This document shows positions 1 to 12,329 of a stretch of 64,000 nt of DNA, piece after piece. Under the pieces are notes generated by a model. The model was not told the origin of the DNA. It made no database searches and saw only the letters and a program-made list of their open reading frames with translations. Position 1 is the first letter of the stretch. The number at the start of each line of letters is the position of its first letter. Both the position numbers and the translations under genes were made by a program. This DNA comes from Juglans regia (Eukaryota; Streptophyta; Magnoliopsida; Fagales; Juglandaceae). The stretch is taken from positions 4,844,243-4,908,242 of the forward strand of contig NC_049907.1 of assembly GCF_001411555.2 (NCBI RefSeq), written 5' to 3'.

Positions 1-536
1 TTTTATTCTTTATGGCATTGTGACTCTATTTATTTTCTCATACCTTTCATGAGATGAGTTTTTGGTTTGATGAGTTTATGTATTGTTACTTTTTCCACCA
101 TCGTTGTATAGACCATTAATTTAGATGAAGTAGATGAGGGTCTGATTTTAAGAGCTAAGGCCCTGTTTAGATTGTGCATGATTATTCACCTTAATGCGTA
201 ATAATGAGATGGTTATAATAATGTATGATTGTTTTGTTAACTTGTCAGATTACTTACAATTGTTATCAAGATAAAAGTGTGAATTAACCTATCATTCTTG
301 TATCATTTTCTGGAACTTTGCTTTGGGCACTCGAAGTTTTAACAAATTGCCTAAATCTTATCCAACATCTTCCATTGACGGTATCTAGTGTGCAGCCGAT
401 CGACTTGGGTACGCTTTCTATAGCCGGAAAATAATAGAGTATCAGTTTATGTATTAAACTATTTCCTTGTTAATATATGAAAGTCTAATTCATAATTATC
501 ATGGTCGGATAACATAATAGAAAAAGGCTAAGAGCA
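1..536. other. AT-rich intergenic stretch
   Basis: I see no coding frame, RNA gene or clear repeat boundary here. It may include the 5' part of the broken Harbinger element that follows. Confidence 0.4.
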
Positions 537-2238
537 TGGATGATGCGAATTGGTCAGCAGGAATCTCCTAGATGGACGCGAACCTTGATCCATATGACAT
601 CTTCTCTGATGGGGTTCGACTGATAGTAGTGGAGATTAGGGGTGTAACCGGTCCGGTTTTGGACAAAATTTAGGACCAAATCGGTATGTACCGGTTTTGT
701 ATTTTTCAAAACCGATTACGCCCTGATTACCCTTCTAAATCGGTACCTTCGGTTTTACCGGTTTCCGGTCCGGTTTTCTCGTTTTTTTTAAATGTAAAAA
801 ATATATAATAAAGTATTAATTCTTATTATAAAATGTTATTAATAATTTAATATATATATTATGCTTAAAGCATATGATCAATTAAATTTTCATTTTTAAG
901 ATTAAACTTTTATTTTATAAATTATAACAACATTATCTTATATATAATTATATTAATAACATATGATCAAATAAATTACAAATATTCATATTTAAGATAA
1001 ACATTTTATGTTATTATTTATAAATTATAATATGAAATTTTTTCATATATGATATATAATTATATATATTATATATAAAATTTTAACATATAATTATATA
1101 TTATATATATAAATATTTTGTATAATATATAAAATTAATTTTTATATATTTTTTTCTAACCGGTCCGGTCCGGTCCGGTCCCGGAAACTACGGAACCGGA
1201 ACCGGACCGGAACCGGCCGGTTTTCATAAAATAGGAACCGGTTCTGGACCGGACCGGTTCAAAACCGGACCAACCGGTCAGGTTCGGTCCGGTCCGGACC
1301 GGTTTTCCGGTTTTCCGGTTTAAATTTACACCTCTAGTGGAGATGAACTTGCAACTGATGATCTTGAGACACTCGCATTTCTTGAGAGGGCTAGTAGACA
1401 AGCGCAACAGAATCTTAGATGATCACAACATAATATCGACCTACGAGGGACATCAATATATTTTGAAAGTTTTGCTTGAGAAGTTTGGAAGTTTTGCATG
1501 GGCTAGTTGCCCAAAACATCTTGTGTGTATGTGACTTGGACATGAAGTTCACATTCTTGTACACTAGTTGGGAGGGAAGTTCGCATGATGCATGCGTATT
1601 CATCGATGCATTGAGTCAGGGCCGCAACCAATTTCTAATGCCTCTCGATAGTAAATATTTAATATTATATAATTATTTTTGTTTTCAAATTATTTCTCTT
1701 TATATGTATTTTGTTACATCTTTGGGAATGGTTGGTAAGGGCCTATTTTTTTCCTGCTAATGTGTAATAAGTCATTATTATCTAGTCGATTTGGCGTTCC
1801 CATGTACTTGGGGATTTATGCCCCCTATCTCAGAGAGAGATATCATAGAAGTGGCCGTCAAGGTCAGCGGGGATTTAGGGGGTATAAGGATTATTTTAAT
1901 TATTGTCATTTATGCATTCGTAACGTAATAGAATGTACATTTGGGGTTTTGAAAATACGATTTATAATTTTAAGACTCATGCATGCATATAAAGTTGGGA
2001 GGCAAGGGGATCTGATCATTGCATGTTGTATATTACACAATTTTATTAGAATGACGATGCCAAACGACTAGTTGTTCGAGGACTGGAGAAATAGGGAGCT
2101 CAGTCCAAGCGGCCGTGCATATAGTGACGCCACAGCTTTAGCAAGTTATCCTGACATGACCGTCGAATCAGCCTGAGCTATGACTGCAATTAGAGATGAC
2201 ATTGTCATTCCTATGTGGGAAGTCAGGGCCGGTCATTG
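537..2238 (+). pseudogene. PIF/Harbinger-type transposase pseudogene
   Basis: Relic of a DDE transposase/nuclease of the PIF/Harbinger (HARBI1-like) family, which would cut and paste its own element. Fragments on the plus strand read in shifting frames. A DDE-like segment with 'WEGSSHDA' lies near 1560-1610. The C-terminal block at 1760-2071 has the family's 'RNVIECTFGVLKIRF' and 'IACCILHNFIR' signatures, where the glutamate would be the third catalytic acid. Several frames must be used, so it is dead. The 5' part, with a possible start near 573, is separated from the rest by a 700-bp hAT-like insertion. Element termini were not identified. Family assignment is fairly sure, exact limits are not. 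Confidence 0.75.
637..1336. mobile_element. Non-autonomous hAT-like element with CCGG-rich ends
   Basis: A 700-bp element with 11-bp near-perfect terminal inverted repeats (TAGGGGTGTAA left, TTACACCTCTA right) and an exact 8-bp target duplication GTGGAGAT at 629-636 and 1337-1344. An 8-bp duplication is typical of hAT transposons. The subterminal regions (about 640-780 and 1160-1325) are packed with CCGGT/ACCGG motifs, which could be transposase-binding repeats. The core is almost pure A/T. No protein is encoded; the short open frame in the right end is low-complexity. It interrupts a Harbinger transposase. Confidence 0.88.
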
Positions 2239-3369
2239 ATATGTATATAATAAATATTGGAATTATAAGAGTGTAGCTAGAGATTCAAATGTATTACAAA
2301 TTTGATTTTGGTGTGGCAATAGATTACTTATTTACATAGATGGGGAAGTTTGTAGTAAATTTCTTTAGAAAATATGGTTGCTAATTTTATGAGATCTATA
2401 GGAAAATTTAGTTTAATAAATGATTGGTCGATATGTAATTTTTATACTACTAAAATTATAAAATAAAGTGATTTTATAATTTAATGATGTTATTTTTCTA
2501 ATTTATTATCATTGACCATAATCGAAACTAACAAGAGCTAGTCAAAATGACCATTAGTACTTGAATATGGAAAATCATTTTAAGCACAATTATTTATAAA
2601 AAATTATTATATATATATTAGTATTATTTAATGATTTTGGAAACAATTAAAAAATTATTTTTAAAACAATTTTTATTAATAATTTTTTATTTGATATTTT
2701 ACAAAAAAATTCCGTTAGAAAAAAATATTGTAACCCTTAAAATATTATTATTCACTATATTAAAAAAAATAAAAATTAGGTAGGTAATTTATAAATTATT
2801 ATTACTTAAGGAATAAATGTATTTATAAACAAAAAAAATTTATTAAAAATACTATGCAATAATTTGTGGGATCCACATCTATCTCAACTCACTCCCAATC
2901 CAAACACAACATTTTCAAAAACTATCTTATGTAAACTTATCTTACTACTATTCACAACTCATCTCAACTCATATTCGAATCCAAACAACTCTTTAATCAT
3001 TACAACTTTTTTAAATTTTCACATAAAATAAAATAAACAATTCAAGTTTTTTCAAATTCTAAAAGAAAAATAAGATTAAAAAAATATATTTTAATAACGG
3101 AAAAAATCTATTCATCATTTTTCTCATCATCCTCTCATCATCCTATGATGTAACATTAGATGATAAGTTCACAAGTGAAATATAATAAATAGTCTCCAAT
3201 TATCTAAAAAATCTATTCATCATTTTTCTCATTATCATCTCATGATGTGGTTAGATGAAAGGTTTATAAGTGAAATATAATAAATAGTCTCTAATCATCT
3301 AATGTCATATTATGGGATGATGGATGAATGATGAAAATTAAAATTATGAGTAGCATTACTCGCTGTCCT
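2239..3369. other. AT-rich intergenic DNA with MITE-like pieces
   Basis: No gene is visible. Around 2880-2995 there is a fragment of a dispersed family with 'ctcatctcaactca' and 'aatccaaacaa' motifs. Relatives of it occur near 11950, 26780, 27800 and 58450. Confidence 0.5.
3104..3345. repeat. MITE-like element with internal tandem duplication
   Basis: Two adjacent units of about 103 and 95 bp (3104-3206 and 3207-3301) both begin 'aaatctattcatcattttt' and end with 'ataataaatagtct' plus a short tail. The far end near 3315-3340 carries the inverted form of the start (ggatgatggatgaatgatg), so the whole resembles a terminal-inverted-repeat element that duplicated internally. No protein coding. 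Confidence 0.55.
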
Positions 3370-4986
3370 ATCTTTGAAAGAAAAAGACTTTTATTTTTCT
3401 AGTTTAAAAAATGTTTGAATTGAAAAAAAAAAATAAAAAATTCATAGAACCTTTTAAAAAGATTAAGGAATATCAGTCAGTCAAAAGTTTGTAATACTCT
3501 TTGTATGATAAAACTTCGACTAAAAAGTTATCTTACTCCCCATTTACGAATAATAAAACCTCATGATTCCAACTCCATAATTTGAAATAAATTCAGTTCC
3601 CAACTCCAAGGGAACATATATAGTTTCTTGCAGTAGAAATTAATATTCACAATTTTAATATGTATAAATTTCGTCCATTACTTTTGAAAAAATGGATAAA
3701 TATCTCAAAAATATTATTTTTTTTAATGGTGAACACATTTTTCAAATAAAGTGCACGCAATTTGTACATCATAAAATTTTATTCATGTTTTACTTTTCAT
3801 CTCAACTAATTTCATCTCAACTTAGTGTCTAAACAGCACCTAACTCTAACATCATATATATAGAAGGAACGTTAAAATTTTTCAACAAGCTCATGGACAA
3901 GTATCAAATTATATCAATAAGGTTTCTTTAATTTTTCCTTTAATGAGGTACTTAAAAGTCAAACGAGGGAACCTTAATTTACTAAAGGTTGTTTATGCCT
4001 TAAATATGCCACAAATTAATTAGGACAAATTGAATTTTCCATTGGAACAAATCCTGATCAGGACAGACCGAAAATAGATTTTAAAACCTTCCTATTACGA
4101 TCATGAAGATAAACCCAAAAATTTCTAAGTTATATAAATAAGCAAAGATGAGATATAGAAGTTGAGGAAATCCTCTTAATTCCAGAGATCAATACCTCCA
4201 AACTCGAGCATTTTTCATCTCATCGATCATCTGCAAATCTCAACAACGTGAATACACTTCCTGAAGATCGGAAAGGACAAAAATAAAAGAGTTAGCTACA
4301 ACACATTCAAGAAGTAGCAAAATTGAATTTAATTATCACAAATCATCAATGCAACATCACAAGATATTGAGATTTTGCAAAAAGCTCATATAAGATAAGT
4401 ATCAAATTATATCAATAACCTGGATTCATTTAATTTTCCCTGTAAATGAGGTACTTAAAACCAAACGACCATTGGATCAACAAATCATCAGGAAATGCAG
4501 ACCCAAAATAGATCTTAAAACCTTTCTATTACGACCATAATCCATAAGTTTTTTTTATTTATTATTAGAATAATGATATATATACATACATATATTTTTA
4601 TACATACCTCAACCAACTAATGTGATAACGAGTACTTGTAAAAAAAATGTTTGAAGTTCTTTTTTTTAAATATATATCTGAATTTAAACTCATGATGAAA
4701 CGACGATGTCCCACCTGATTTTAGTTCCATGAAAACTGATTTCAAATTTTGCAAGCATTTATACATAATCAAATCAAGATATTTTCATTACGGATATATA
4801 GAGATGCAAAAGATACCAAATTAAGACAAGATTAGAGATGCTCTTAAGAAAGAAGTAATTAATTAAATGTACGAAAGACATTGAAATTAGAATATAGCAT
4901 GCGCAATAAATATGTATAATAAATATGTACGCTGCTATATAGATTACTTTTGTTTTAGCATTAATATTACCTTTTGAGTAAAATCT
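3370..4986. repeat. 3' flank of NLR copy 1 (segmental duplication)
   Basis: Non-coding DNA downstream of the minus-strand NLR pseudogene. It is colinear with 33660-34500 downstream of the intact NLR and partly with 21810-22790 and 18460-18690. Inside it, a segment around 3882-4125 recurs with divergence at 4376-4545 (both carry 'tatcaaattatatcaata', 'gaggtacttaaaa' and 'attttaaaacctt'-type runs), so the flank had duplicated internally. No gene is visible. Confidence 0.65.
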
Positions 4987-7900
4987 TTAATCTTCAAAAA
5001 TTTGAAGGGAAGACACGTGCCGGATTTTGTAGAAATCCTGTCCTCCTTCGCGAAGTCTATCTCTGAATGGCATGGGCATGTTTTTGATTTCCAATTTTTG
5101 CAGGGTAGTGACAAACTGAAGTCCATCTGGAACCATCCTGAGATTGTCGCAAGTTTCAATCTTCAAATGGCGGAGGTTGGGCAAGGATCCTTTCTCCACC
5201 TCCCACTCCTCTAAGTTATTTAAATCATCAAGGATGAGGGATTGAAGTTGAGGAAATCCTCTTAGAGAACAAATCATCTTCTTCCCTGTGTAGGCATGAA
5301 CGTAAGGTGGAGAATCTTTAAGTTTGGTAACATCTCCAAAGTCGGCATTGGGTCTTCCTCAAGACCAGTCCGAACTAACATTAACTGGACAAGATGTGGA
5401 GAAATTTTGTCATGTTCTGGCAATTTCTCTATTTTCCCCCAAAGTCGTAGTCGATATATGTGAGGACAACTCGTTACCATTGGTGTTATATCCACTCTCT
5501 TATACCAACTATTTATGTGACTAATCTTAAGAACATGAAGACATTCAAATTTGAAGGCATTAAGTTCTTTCCAAACTCGTCAAATCCTGTCGTCAGATCT
5601 TTAACATCACATATGGAAACAGGAATATTCACAAGTGTTTGCAGCTTACTAGCATTAGGTAGTTGCAACTTACCACTGACTTCGGAATTCCGAGGTAGAA
5701 ACAGATGCCGCAAGTGCTCCATATTTCTGAACACATCATTTGGCACATTAACTACTTCGTGACAATATTTCGACCGCAAATCTAGTGTATGCAAGCACTT
5801 TAAATTTCCTAGGGTTGGGATACTTGTTACACTAGTATACCTTAATGATAAGAATCTCAAGTGGATAAGACTATTGATCTCGGGGGGGAAATCCAATACT
5901 TTATGATCGAAATCCACCACCGCAGAGTCTTTGCGATTCATTACAAAATTCAAGACTAAGATATTTGAAGTTCCTTAGCATAGACTTCTGATCTTTCAAA
6001 GGCCCGGAGAATGTTCTAAGACATTTGAAGTTCCTTACCATAGATGTCTCTAACAAAGGCCCAGAGAATGTTAGAAGAGACCTTAGGTGAAAATATTTTT
6101 GAGATCTTGATATTGTAACGAGATTTGATCCACCATTGATAGCAACTCTTCGAACTTTACCAATGGGAGCTTCTATTTCTTCATTGGAATCATCATCGTT
6201 AATATTGATGACGTTGAGAAAGTTTTCCAATTTAGCTTTTTCCACACAAAAGTCTCGCATAAGATCATGGAGACGACAAGTTTTGATCCCTGCAACTGAA
6301 CTCTTTTGTCCTACTTGTACCATACACCTTTGAACTAGCTCCTCTAAATATCGTTCTCCAACATCCTCCAGTGTTTCATTGTTACTTCCAGTTTGAAGTA
6401 TAAGACCTTCGGCCATCCACATTTGAATTAACTCCTTAGTCCGTTATCTCAAAATCCTCTGGGAAATGGCCTAAATATAGGAAGCACAATTTCAAGTCTA
6501 AACGCAAATCATCATAACTTAAAGCTAACACCGCGCTTATTCCAAGATCTCTCTGTTGATGAAGGTATGATTTAACATTTCTCTGCACTTTTTCCCAGTC
6601 TTCAATCGTTTGCTTTGTTGCCAAAAGTCCTCCTAATACAATGACGGCCAATGGTAAACCCTTACCAATATCTAACCATCTCTTTTCCTAAAACACTCGT
6701 ACGTTTCTTGATTTCAGAATCTGCATCGCCAACAACCATGTAAACAATATCATTCCGTCTTGCATATTGAGCCAACATATTAAACATAAAATAAAAAGAA
6801 GAAATCGACCCTATTTTGAGACTCGAAAGCTTTCAATGTGTAATTATAAAGTGACTAAACCATTGAAAAATACTAAAAGCAGAGCATGCATTGTTATTGA
6901 GAGATTGTCCCTCCTGATCAATTCAATACTTGCATTATTATATGGTTTTCACTATCAGCCAATGTAATGTTATCTTATATTAAAAAAAATACCTTTCAAT
7001 TAGGAGAGATAGACATATATAGTGAGCCCTTAAGTACTTATATAAATATTGTAGGGCCTAATTCATATGTCTATATCTCTTCCACTTGAGGTCTTCAAAA
7101 TCTTGACAAGAACTTGATTCATGGGATATTCTTGAATCCTCTCATCACAAAAATCAACATGTATGTTCTCATACTTATAAATATGTAATTTTCAAAAAAA
7201 AAAAAAATGTGTCAATTTTTCATTCAGACTTTCCATGATAAACTCATCATTGACCAACCTAATAAGTTTTTTCATTTTTTGGTCAAACTTTTAGAGGATT
7301 TAAGGTTTCGTAGTGATCGAGAAGTTTCGACTGCAAAACTTCTCGATCATCAAGTCAAGTAGCAAACTAATTAATACTGCCCTAAAGTGAAAATAGACGA
7401 GAAAGGCAACATGTTGAATTCAAAACTGTAATGCCCGTCAAAGTATGAACCTTAATGGGTTGGATTATAAAGAAAATCCAAAACAGGATTTCATAAGCTT
7501 TACGGCGCAAAATTGAATATAATTTTGAAAAAACTATATATAAATAAACTCAGTTCATCATGATTTGCCGTACCTCCCATTTGAGCAATTGTCATCATCT
7601 TTTGATTTAAGTTTCGAGTGATAATAGATATTGAGATCGGTAAAACAAGATCATAGTCAAAAAGAATTTCTGCATAACTTAGCAAAATCAAAATGACTGC
7701 TATGGATGGTCATATACTAGATGGACTAAAGATTCCATTGGAAAAGTAGTTTTGTCCAATCGGCAAAAGCTTGAAGAACTCCTAAATTACTTGGAAAACA
7801 CTACTCCTACTTAAAAAATTCACTGACAAAACCAACCGATTGAGTTTTATTTATTTATTTATTTATTATTATTATTGTTTTTAATGACTTTGTGATTTTT

Positions 7901-9296
7901 TTTTTTTTAATGTTTAAGGGGTTTAAAAAAATGTTTGAAAAAAAACCAAAAAAAAAAAAATTGGCTGTGCGGTGAGGACGGCGAGAATCTCTCGTCAGCG
8001 TAGCATCACCCTAATTACTAATATGTCAATTGTGATTCGCAGTCAAAATAGGGAAAAGCCACCATATAATTCCTTAGACCCGTTTACATATACTACTTAA
8101 AAAGAAATGATATCTTGTATTTCCGTTCCAATAAATTATCATTTCAACAATCAACTTCTCCCTTGCCGAATTTCATTCTTTTAACAAACAGAGGTTAAAA
8201 GCAAGTGTAAACCACTTTTGTTTTTCTCACTCTCTCTCTCTTAAGTCCTGTTCAATATGTTAGTCAAATAACGGGGAAAAACAAGATACCGTGACTAAAC
8301 CAGCAATCATTTCATATAAAAAATGCACTTCTAGAAAATCTACCGAATGAGAATTAATTAGATACTGTCTATATACCTTCTCTCCATGAAATTGCTAAAT
8401 TTTGAAGCAATTCCCAGCTGTTTTCATCGTTTAGAAACTTTAATTTGTGAAGGGGGCCCCTTGGATCTACTTGCAAAGCCAAGCCTTCATTACGAGAGGT
8501 AAGCAATATTCTGCTGTTTGTATCATTCATTGGGAAGGCAGCACATAAACTGTTCCAATCCTCAACTTTCCAGATATCATCTAGAACCACCGAACATTTC
8601 TTTTGGCGCTGAACTTCACAAAGTTTCTCAGCAAGCTCTTCATCTCTCAGGCTTCGAATTTCATCTCTCTTCTCTTTAGATGGAGAGATAAGACCGATCA
8701 TAACTCCTTCCCAAACATCTCTTCTTTGACATTGTTGGGAAATACATGCCCAGGCACGACAATTGAAGTGACTCTTGACTTCTTGGTGATGATAAACCTT
8801 CCTAGCAAGAGTAGTCTTTCCAAGACCACCCATACCACATATGGAAACGACTCTGTACTTGTATTTGACCTCTTCTGTCAAACATGCCACCACCTCCTTC
8901 AGTTTATCCTCCAATCCAACAACAACATGATCATGTTCAACATGCGCATAAGTTTGCCTTTGCTCTCTTATCTTCTCGCTCAAAGAACTCGGGCCTCCAC
9001 CTTCCATCGAATCAAATTTTATGCCATAATTTTGTAAACGTGAGTTCAATGTAGAAATTCTCTTTGTTATTTTACCAATCTCTGAGCTAGTTTGGAAAAT
9101 AGTTTTTGCTTCTCCCAAGATGAAAGCAAACCTCTTGAGGACATTTTGTATGCCTCCTTCCTTTCTGGAGCCAACTTTGAGGGCATACCTCTCAATAATA
9201 TCTTCGGCGTCATAAGCAACATCTCTGATATCTGCAACCCACTGGCGTACACTCTCTCTTTCGTTTTGCCTCGCATCTGCATCTTTTAGGAGACTT
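4987..9296 (-). pseudogene. CC-NBS-LRR disease-resistance pseudogene (NLR copy 1)
   Basis: Remnant of an RPP13/RPP8-like coiled-coil NLR, a cytosolic immune receptor. The first exon (9296 to about 8377) keeps the C-terminal part of the CC domain, the P-loop GMGGLGKTT, kinase-2 'VVLDDIW' and RNBS-B 'SRILLTSRNE'. It ends at an AAG|GTATAT donor matching the intact copy. It lacks the first ~40 residues because sequence beyond 9296 is unrelated. After a ~1.6-kb intron the second exon (about 6780-4987) has GLPL, 'CFLYLGHFPEDFEI', an LHD motif and leucine-rich repeats, broken by frameshifts. One is an extra T near 6443; another disruption is near 6655, with more at about 5930 and 5500. A ~70-bp tandem duplication lies at about 5960-6070. 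Not functional as a full receptor. Confidence 0.9.
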
Positions 9297-10620
9297 TGTG
9301 TAACAACCGGGCTTTAAGCCCAGCCCGTTGGAGAAGCCCAACCCACGAGCAGCAGGTGTTAGTCGAACGGCGTCGTTTTGGGGAGGGATTTAATTCCCTT
9401 CATGCCTTGCACTGTTTCTCTTCTTCCTCCACTGCGTTCCTTCACTCTGCATTTCCGTGATTTCCTCCATTCCCGTGCAACTGCTTCTCACGCTCCCACG
9501 ATTTTATTTTCGGTCCCACACAGACTTGCGGTTCATCCTTCCGGCTCCGTGGTTTTCGATTTTTCTGATTCTTCGAAGGTTAGCTATCGTCCTCTCTCTC
9601 GCCCTCAGTTTTCCTCTTCCTGTTTCACAGCAATTTATGAGTTTTCTCCTCTCTCCGTGGCTTCTTTGTGCTCTTAGACGACTTTGTAAAGTTTCTTCCT
9701 TTGGGTTTCGGATTAGTGCAGAGTTTTCGTGAGTCTCGCATACTGCCTCCATTGAAGCTCTTCACTGAAGGATTTTTCCTTCTATTTTCGGTAACTCCCG
9801 CCCACCATTAAATCCTTAGTCTCTCTTATTTTTTTTACTTCTTGTTACACATTCCTTAAATCATTTTATCTCTTCCTTCGGTTTGTCTATCGCGCACACA
9901 CACACTGTTTGGTTGGCCGAGCATCACACTTAGATAGTATTTTTTCCTCTCTGCGAAGACCATTAGCACTTTCAGTAGAATAATTTTTGACATTTTATTT
10001 TTTTTGTTGATGTTTTAATTGTTGGAGCAGTAGAGTGTGTTGGAATTTTGGATGTTGAGGAGTAAAATTTTCGGGTGTTTTGTGAGTCGGTTTTGAAGTA
10101 TTATTTGAGACTTTTTGGTGTAAAATGATGGGTGTTTTGGAATTAGTTGTATTGAACTTTTGTGCAAGTTTTGAATTGTTGAATGATTAGAGTATTGATG
10201 TGTGCACTGAAATTGTTTTATTCGAAAGGTGGAAGTGAAGTTTGGGTTGGATTATATTTTAATTATTGGAGTTTCTGTGGTGGGTTTTGGAAATGATTAT
10301 AGACGGTTGGTATTAATAGAAGGTGGTGGCTGTTTTGGGTTTCAATTGCGAATGGTTTGAAGAGAGAGTTGTTCGGATTTAATTGTTAGATAGTTATGAA
10401 GTTGTGAAATGGACTGTTTTGATTTATTATTCAATAAATAGCAGTTTACTAGATTGGTTATTAAATGTTGAATTTATGTTCTTTTTGTTTAGATGGTGTT
10501 ACTAATTCATTTTGAAGATGGACAATACATCTTTAAATTTGAAGAAAATTTTGTTGGTACTATAGCTCATATGTAGAACTTTTTCATTTTGACTACTGCA
10601 ATACATATCGATACCTGGAG
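9297..10620. other. CT-rich leader-like then T-rich intron-like segment of unknown origin
   Basis: The segment starts exactly where NLR copy 1 loses similarity to copy 2. It contains 'cggcgtcgttttg' near 9370, then about 350 bp very rich in C and T (9400-9760), then T-rich DNA resembling a plant intron (9830-10500). That order looks like the 5' leader and first intron of a plant gene on the plus strand, but no coding exon follows. Small open frames at 9378-9732 are low-complexity and I do not call them genes. A 17-bp motif (ttggtactatagctcat) at 10554-10570 recurs at 10624-10640. Confidence 0.4.
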
Positions 10621-10635
10621 GAGTTGGTACTATAG

Positions 10636-10757
10636 CTCATGTTGGGGAACGCTGCCTGTTTCAGGAATGAAAAACTAGCTTGGAGGAGTTGGTTTCGATA
10701 CCTGGCTTCGTCAAGGGCGCTCTTTTATTAGGGGTTTTACGCGTTCCCCAACATGAG
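10636..10757. repeat. Small inverted-repeat element upstream of 7SL gene
   Basis: A perfect 17-bp inverted repeat: ctcatgttggggaacgc at 10636-10652 and its complement at 10741-10757, with 88 bp between. It could be a tiny MITE or a footprint of one. It ends 25 bp before the USE of the 7SL gene. Confidence 0.6.
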
Positions 10758-10781
10758 AAGTGAGAACAAATGAAGAGCGCA

Positions 10782-10823
10782 ATCCCACATTGATAAGAAG
10801 CAAAGACATTCAATACTTTATAA
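10782..10823 (+). promoter_or_regulatory. Plant snRNA-type USE and TATA box (Pol III spacing)
   Basis: ATCCCACATTG at 10782-10792 matches the plant upstream sequence element RTCCCACATCG at all but one position. A TATA-like TTTATAAT follows at about 10818. The gap of about 25 bp is the shorter spacing described for plant Pol III genes (U6, 7SL) rather than the ~33 bp of Pol II snRNA genes. The RNA would start about 30 bp past the TATA. Confidence 0.75.
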
Positions 10824-10847
10824 TCTCACAACAGGATAAGAAAGCTC

Positions 10848-11147
10848 ACCGGGCTCAGTAACGCGAGCCTATAACCTGAGTAGGGGCATCAAAGTGCTGG
10901 GACGCTGGCCTAATCCAACTGGTCGGATTCTAATGGCTAACTACTGGCCCGCCCGTTCCAAGCCAAGAGCTGGGCCATGTGATTTGGGCGAAAGCCTGGG
11001 TGACGTGGTTCCTAGAGTGGAGGGCACAGCGTGAGGCTGGTTCCACAGAGCAGCGACTACCTCCCGCTCCTGGCAGTGGAAGGATAACGGGCCGGTGCCA
11101 TTCTGGATCCACCACGATCCGTTGGATTGACTCCAGCTGGACCATCA
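10848..11147 (+). ncRNA. 7SL RNA, signal recognition particle RNA
   Basis: RNA scaffold of the signal recognition particle, which docks ribosomes making secreted or membrane proteins onto the ER. The ~300-nt length, the USE+TATA promoter at Pol III spacing and the T-run terminator all fit. The 5' part resembles the plant 7SL Alu domain as I remember it ('gggctcagtaacgcgagcct' then 'gaggggcat'-like text). The middle has the typical 'actggcccgcccgttccaag' block, and the 3' half folds back on itself as an S-domain would. The conserved UGUAAY of the Alu-domain loop reads TATAACC here (about 10870), one base off. It may therefore be a variant or a recently decayed copy. A short antisense open frame over it is incidental. 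Confidence 0.8.
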
Positions 11148-11155
11148 TTTTTTTT
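11148..11155 (+). terminator. Pol III T-run terminator
   Basis: Eight consecutive T on the sense strand directly after the 7SL body, as expected for RNA polymerase III termination. Confidence 0.7.
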
Positions 11156-12329
11156 CTTTATTAAAAATAAAGTTTTGACTTGTCGATAATTATCATATCA
11201 AAAAATTAGAATGATATTATTATTCTAAATTATTAAAAAACAATATTCTAATATGTCATAATTTAGAATAATATTATTTTTTTAATAATAATATAATTTT
11301 TTTTTTTTACAATTACATTAATTATATGTTAATATTTCTTCATTCACATATTTTAAAACTGAACATAAAAATGAAAGTCAATCGAAAAAAAAGTGAATAA
11401 GGAAATGCACCCACTTTCAAAAGAAATGTACAATTGCGCTATCGATGCGTCTCAAGGTTTTTTGCTACCAAAGGTTATTCAAAAGTTGAAATTTAGAGCT
11501 CGTTTACCAAACTTTAGAGATACACTGACATTTAGCTAAGCCAATATCATCAGTATTCTTAGATATTCTTTCATATGTACCCCGCACAGTGCATTATATA
11601 TCCAAGAACTAATTTAAAATTGCCTTTATGGTTGTTCAATAACAAGAAAACAAATTTAAATTTTGTTAAGCATCAATATAAATAATAAAATCTATTTCTT
11701 CTCATCTTAAATTTTTAGGATAAATGATAATTTTAAATGGATCACAGTAGATGTTCTAAATTTGAACTCTAACTCTACACTCTATTATATTTAATTAAAT
11801 ATTTCACGTATTGAATCTCTCCCGCACATGATGAGGGGGAATGATTTCAAATTTTAGCATGCATGTGATCTTAAAAGCTCTGTACTATGATAGAGGGAAA
11901 GTAGTTCAATGAAACTTCCATTCGTCATTAATTATTCTTTATCCATGTGATGTACTCAAACATTGCTCAAATACAAACATTTTAAAATTAATTATTACAA
12001 TTTTTTTAAACTAATCATTACAACTTTTCCAAACTTTTAAACAAAATAACAAAACAAATTCAATTTTTTTAAGTTTCAAAACAAATATAATATTAAAAAA
12101 TTATATCTAACAATATTTTCATTTTATAATATTTTTACTATTTTTTCTCTCTATTTTCCAAAACCTCATAAAACATCATAACTCAAACTATTTTACTACT
12201 AGTCAAAAATTACTTCACTACTATTTACAAAATTATCATCTTATCTCATTCCTCAAGCATCTCACAAAGTTATTCAATCTACACGATAATAAAGAATTGA
12301 TATATTCATCTGATGATTCCCAGAGCGGA
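11156..12329. other. AT-rich intergenic DNA
   Basis: No gene is visible. The part at about 11940-12270 resembles the dispersed MITE family with 'catctcatt' and 'aaacattttaaaa' motifs (compare 2880 and 27800). Confidence 0.5.

Noticed and set aside
1156..1407. 83-residue open frame on the minus strand rich in Gly, Thr and Arg
   Set aside because: It is a translation of the CCGGT repeats at the right end of the hAT element, low-complexity and repeat-derived.
9378..9752. Three overlapping open frames as a small gene at the NLR copy 1 break
   Set aside because: They are CT-rich low-complexity with no motif; the region looks like leader and intron DNA.
10930..11164. Open frames on both strands over the 7SL gene
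   Set aside because: They lie within a structural RNA gene and match no protein family.
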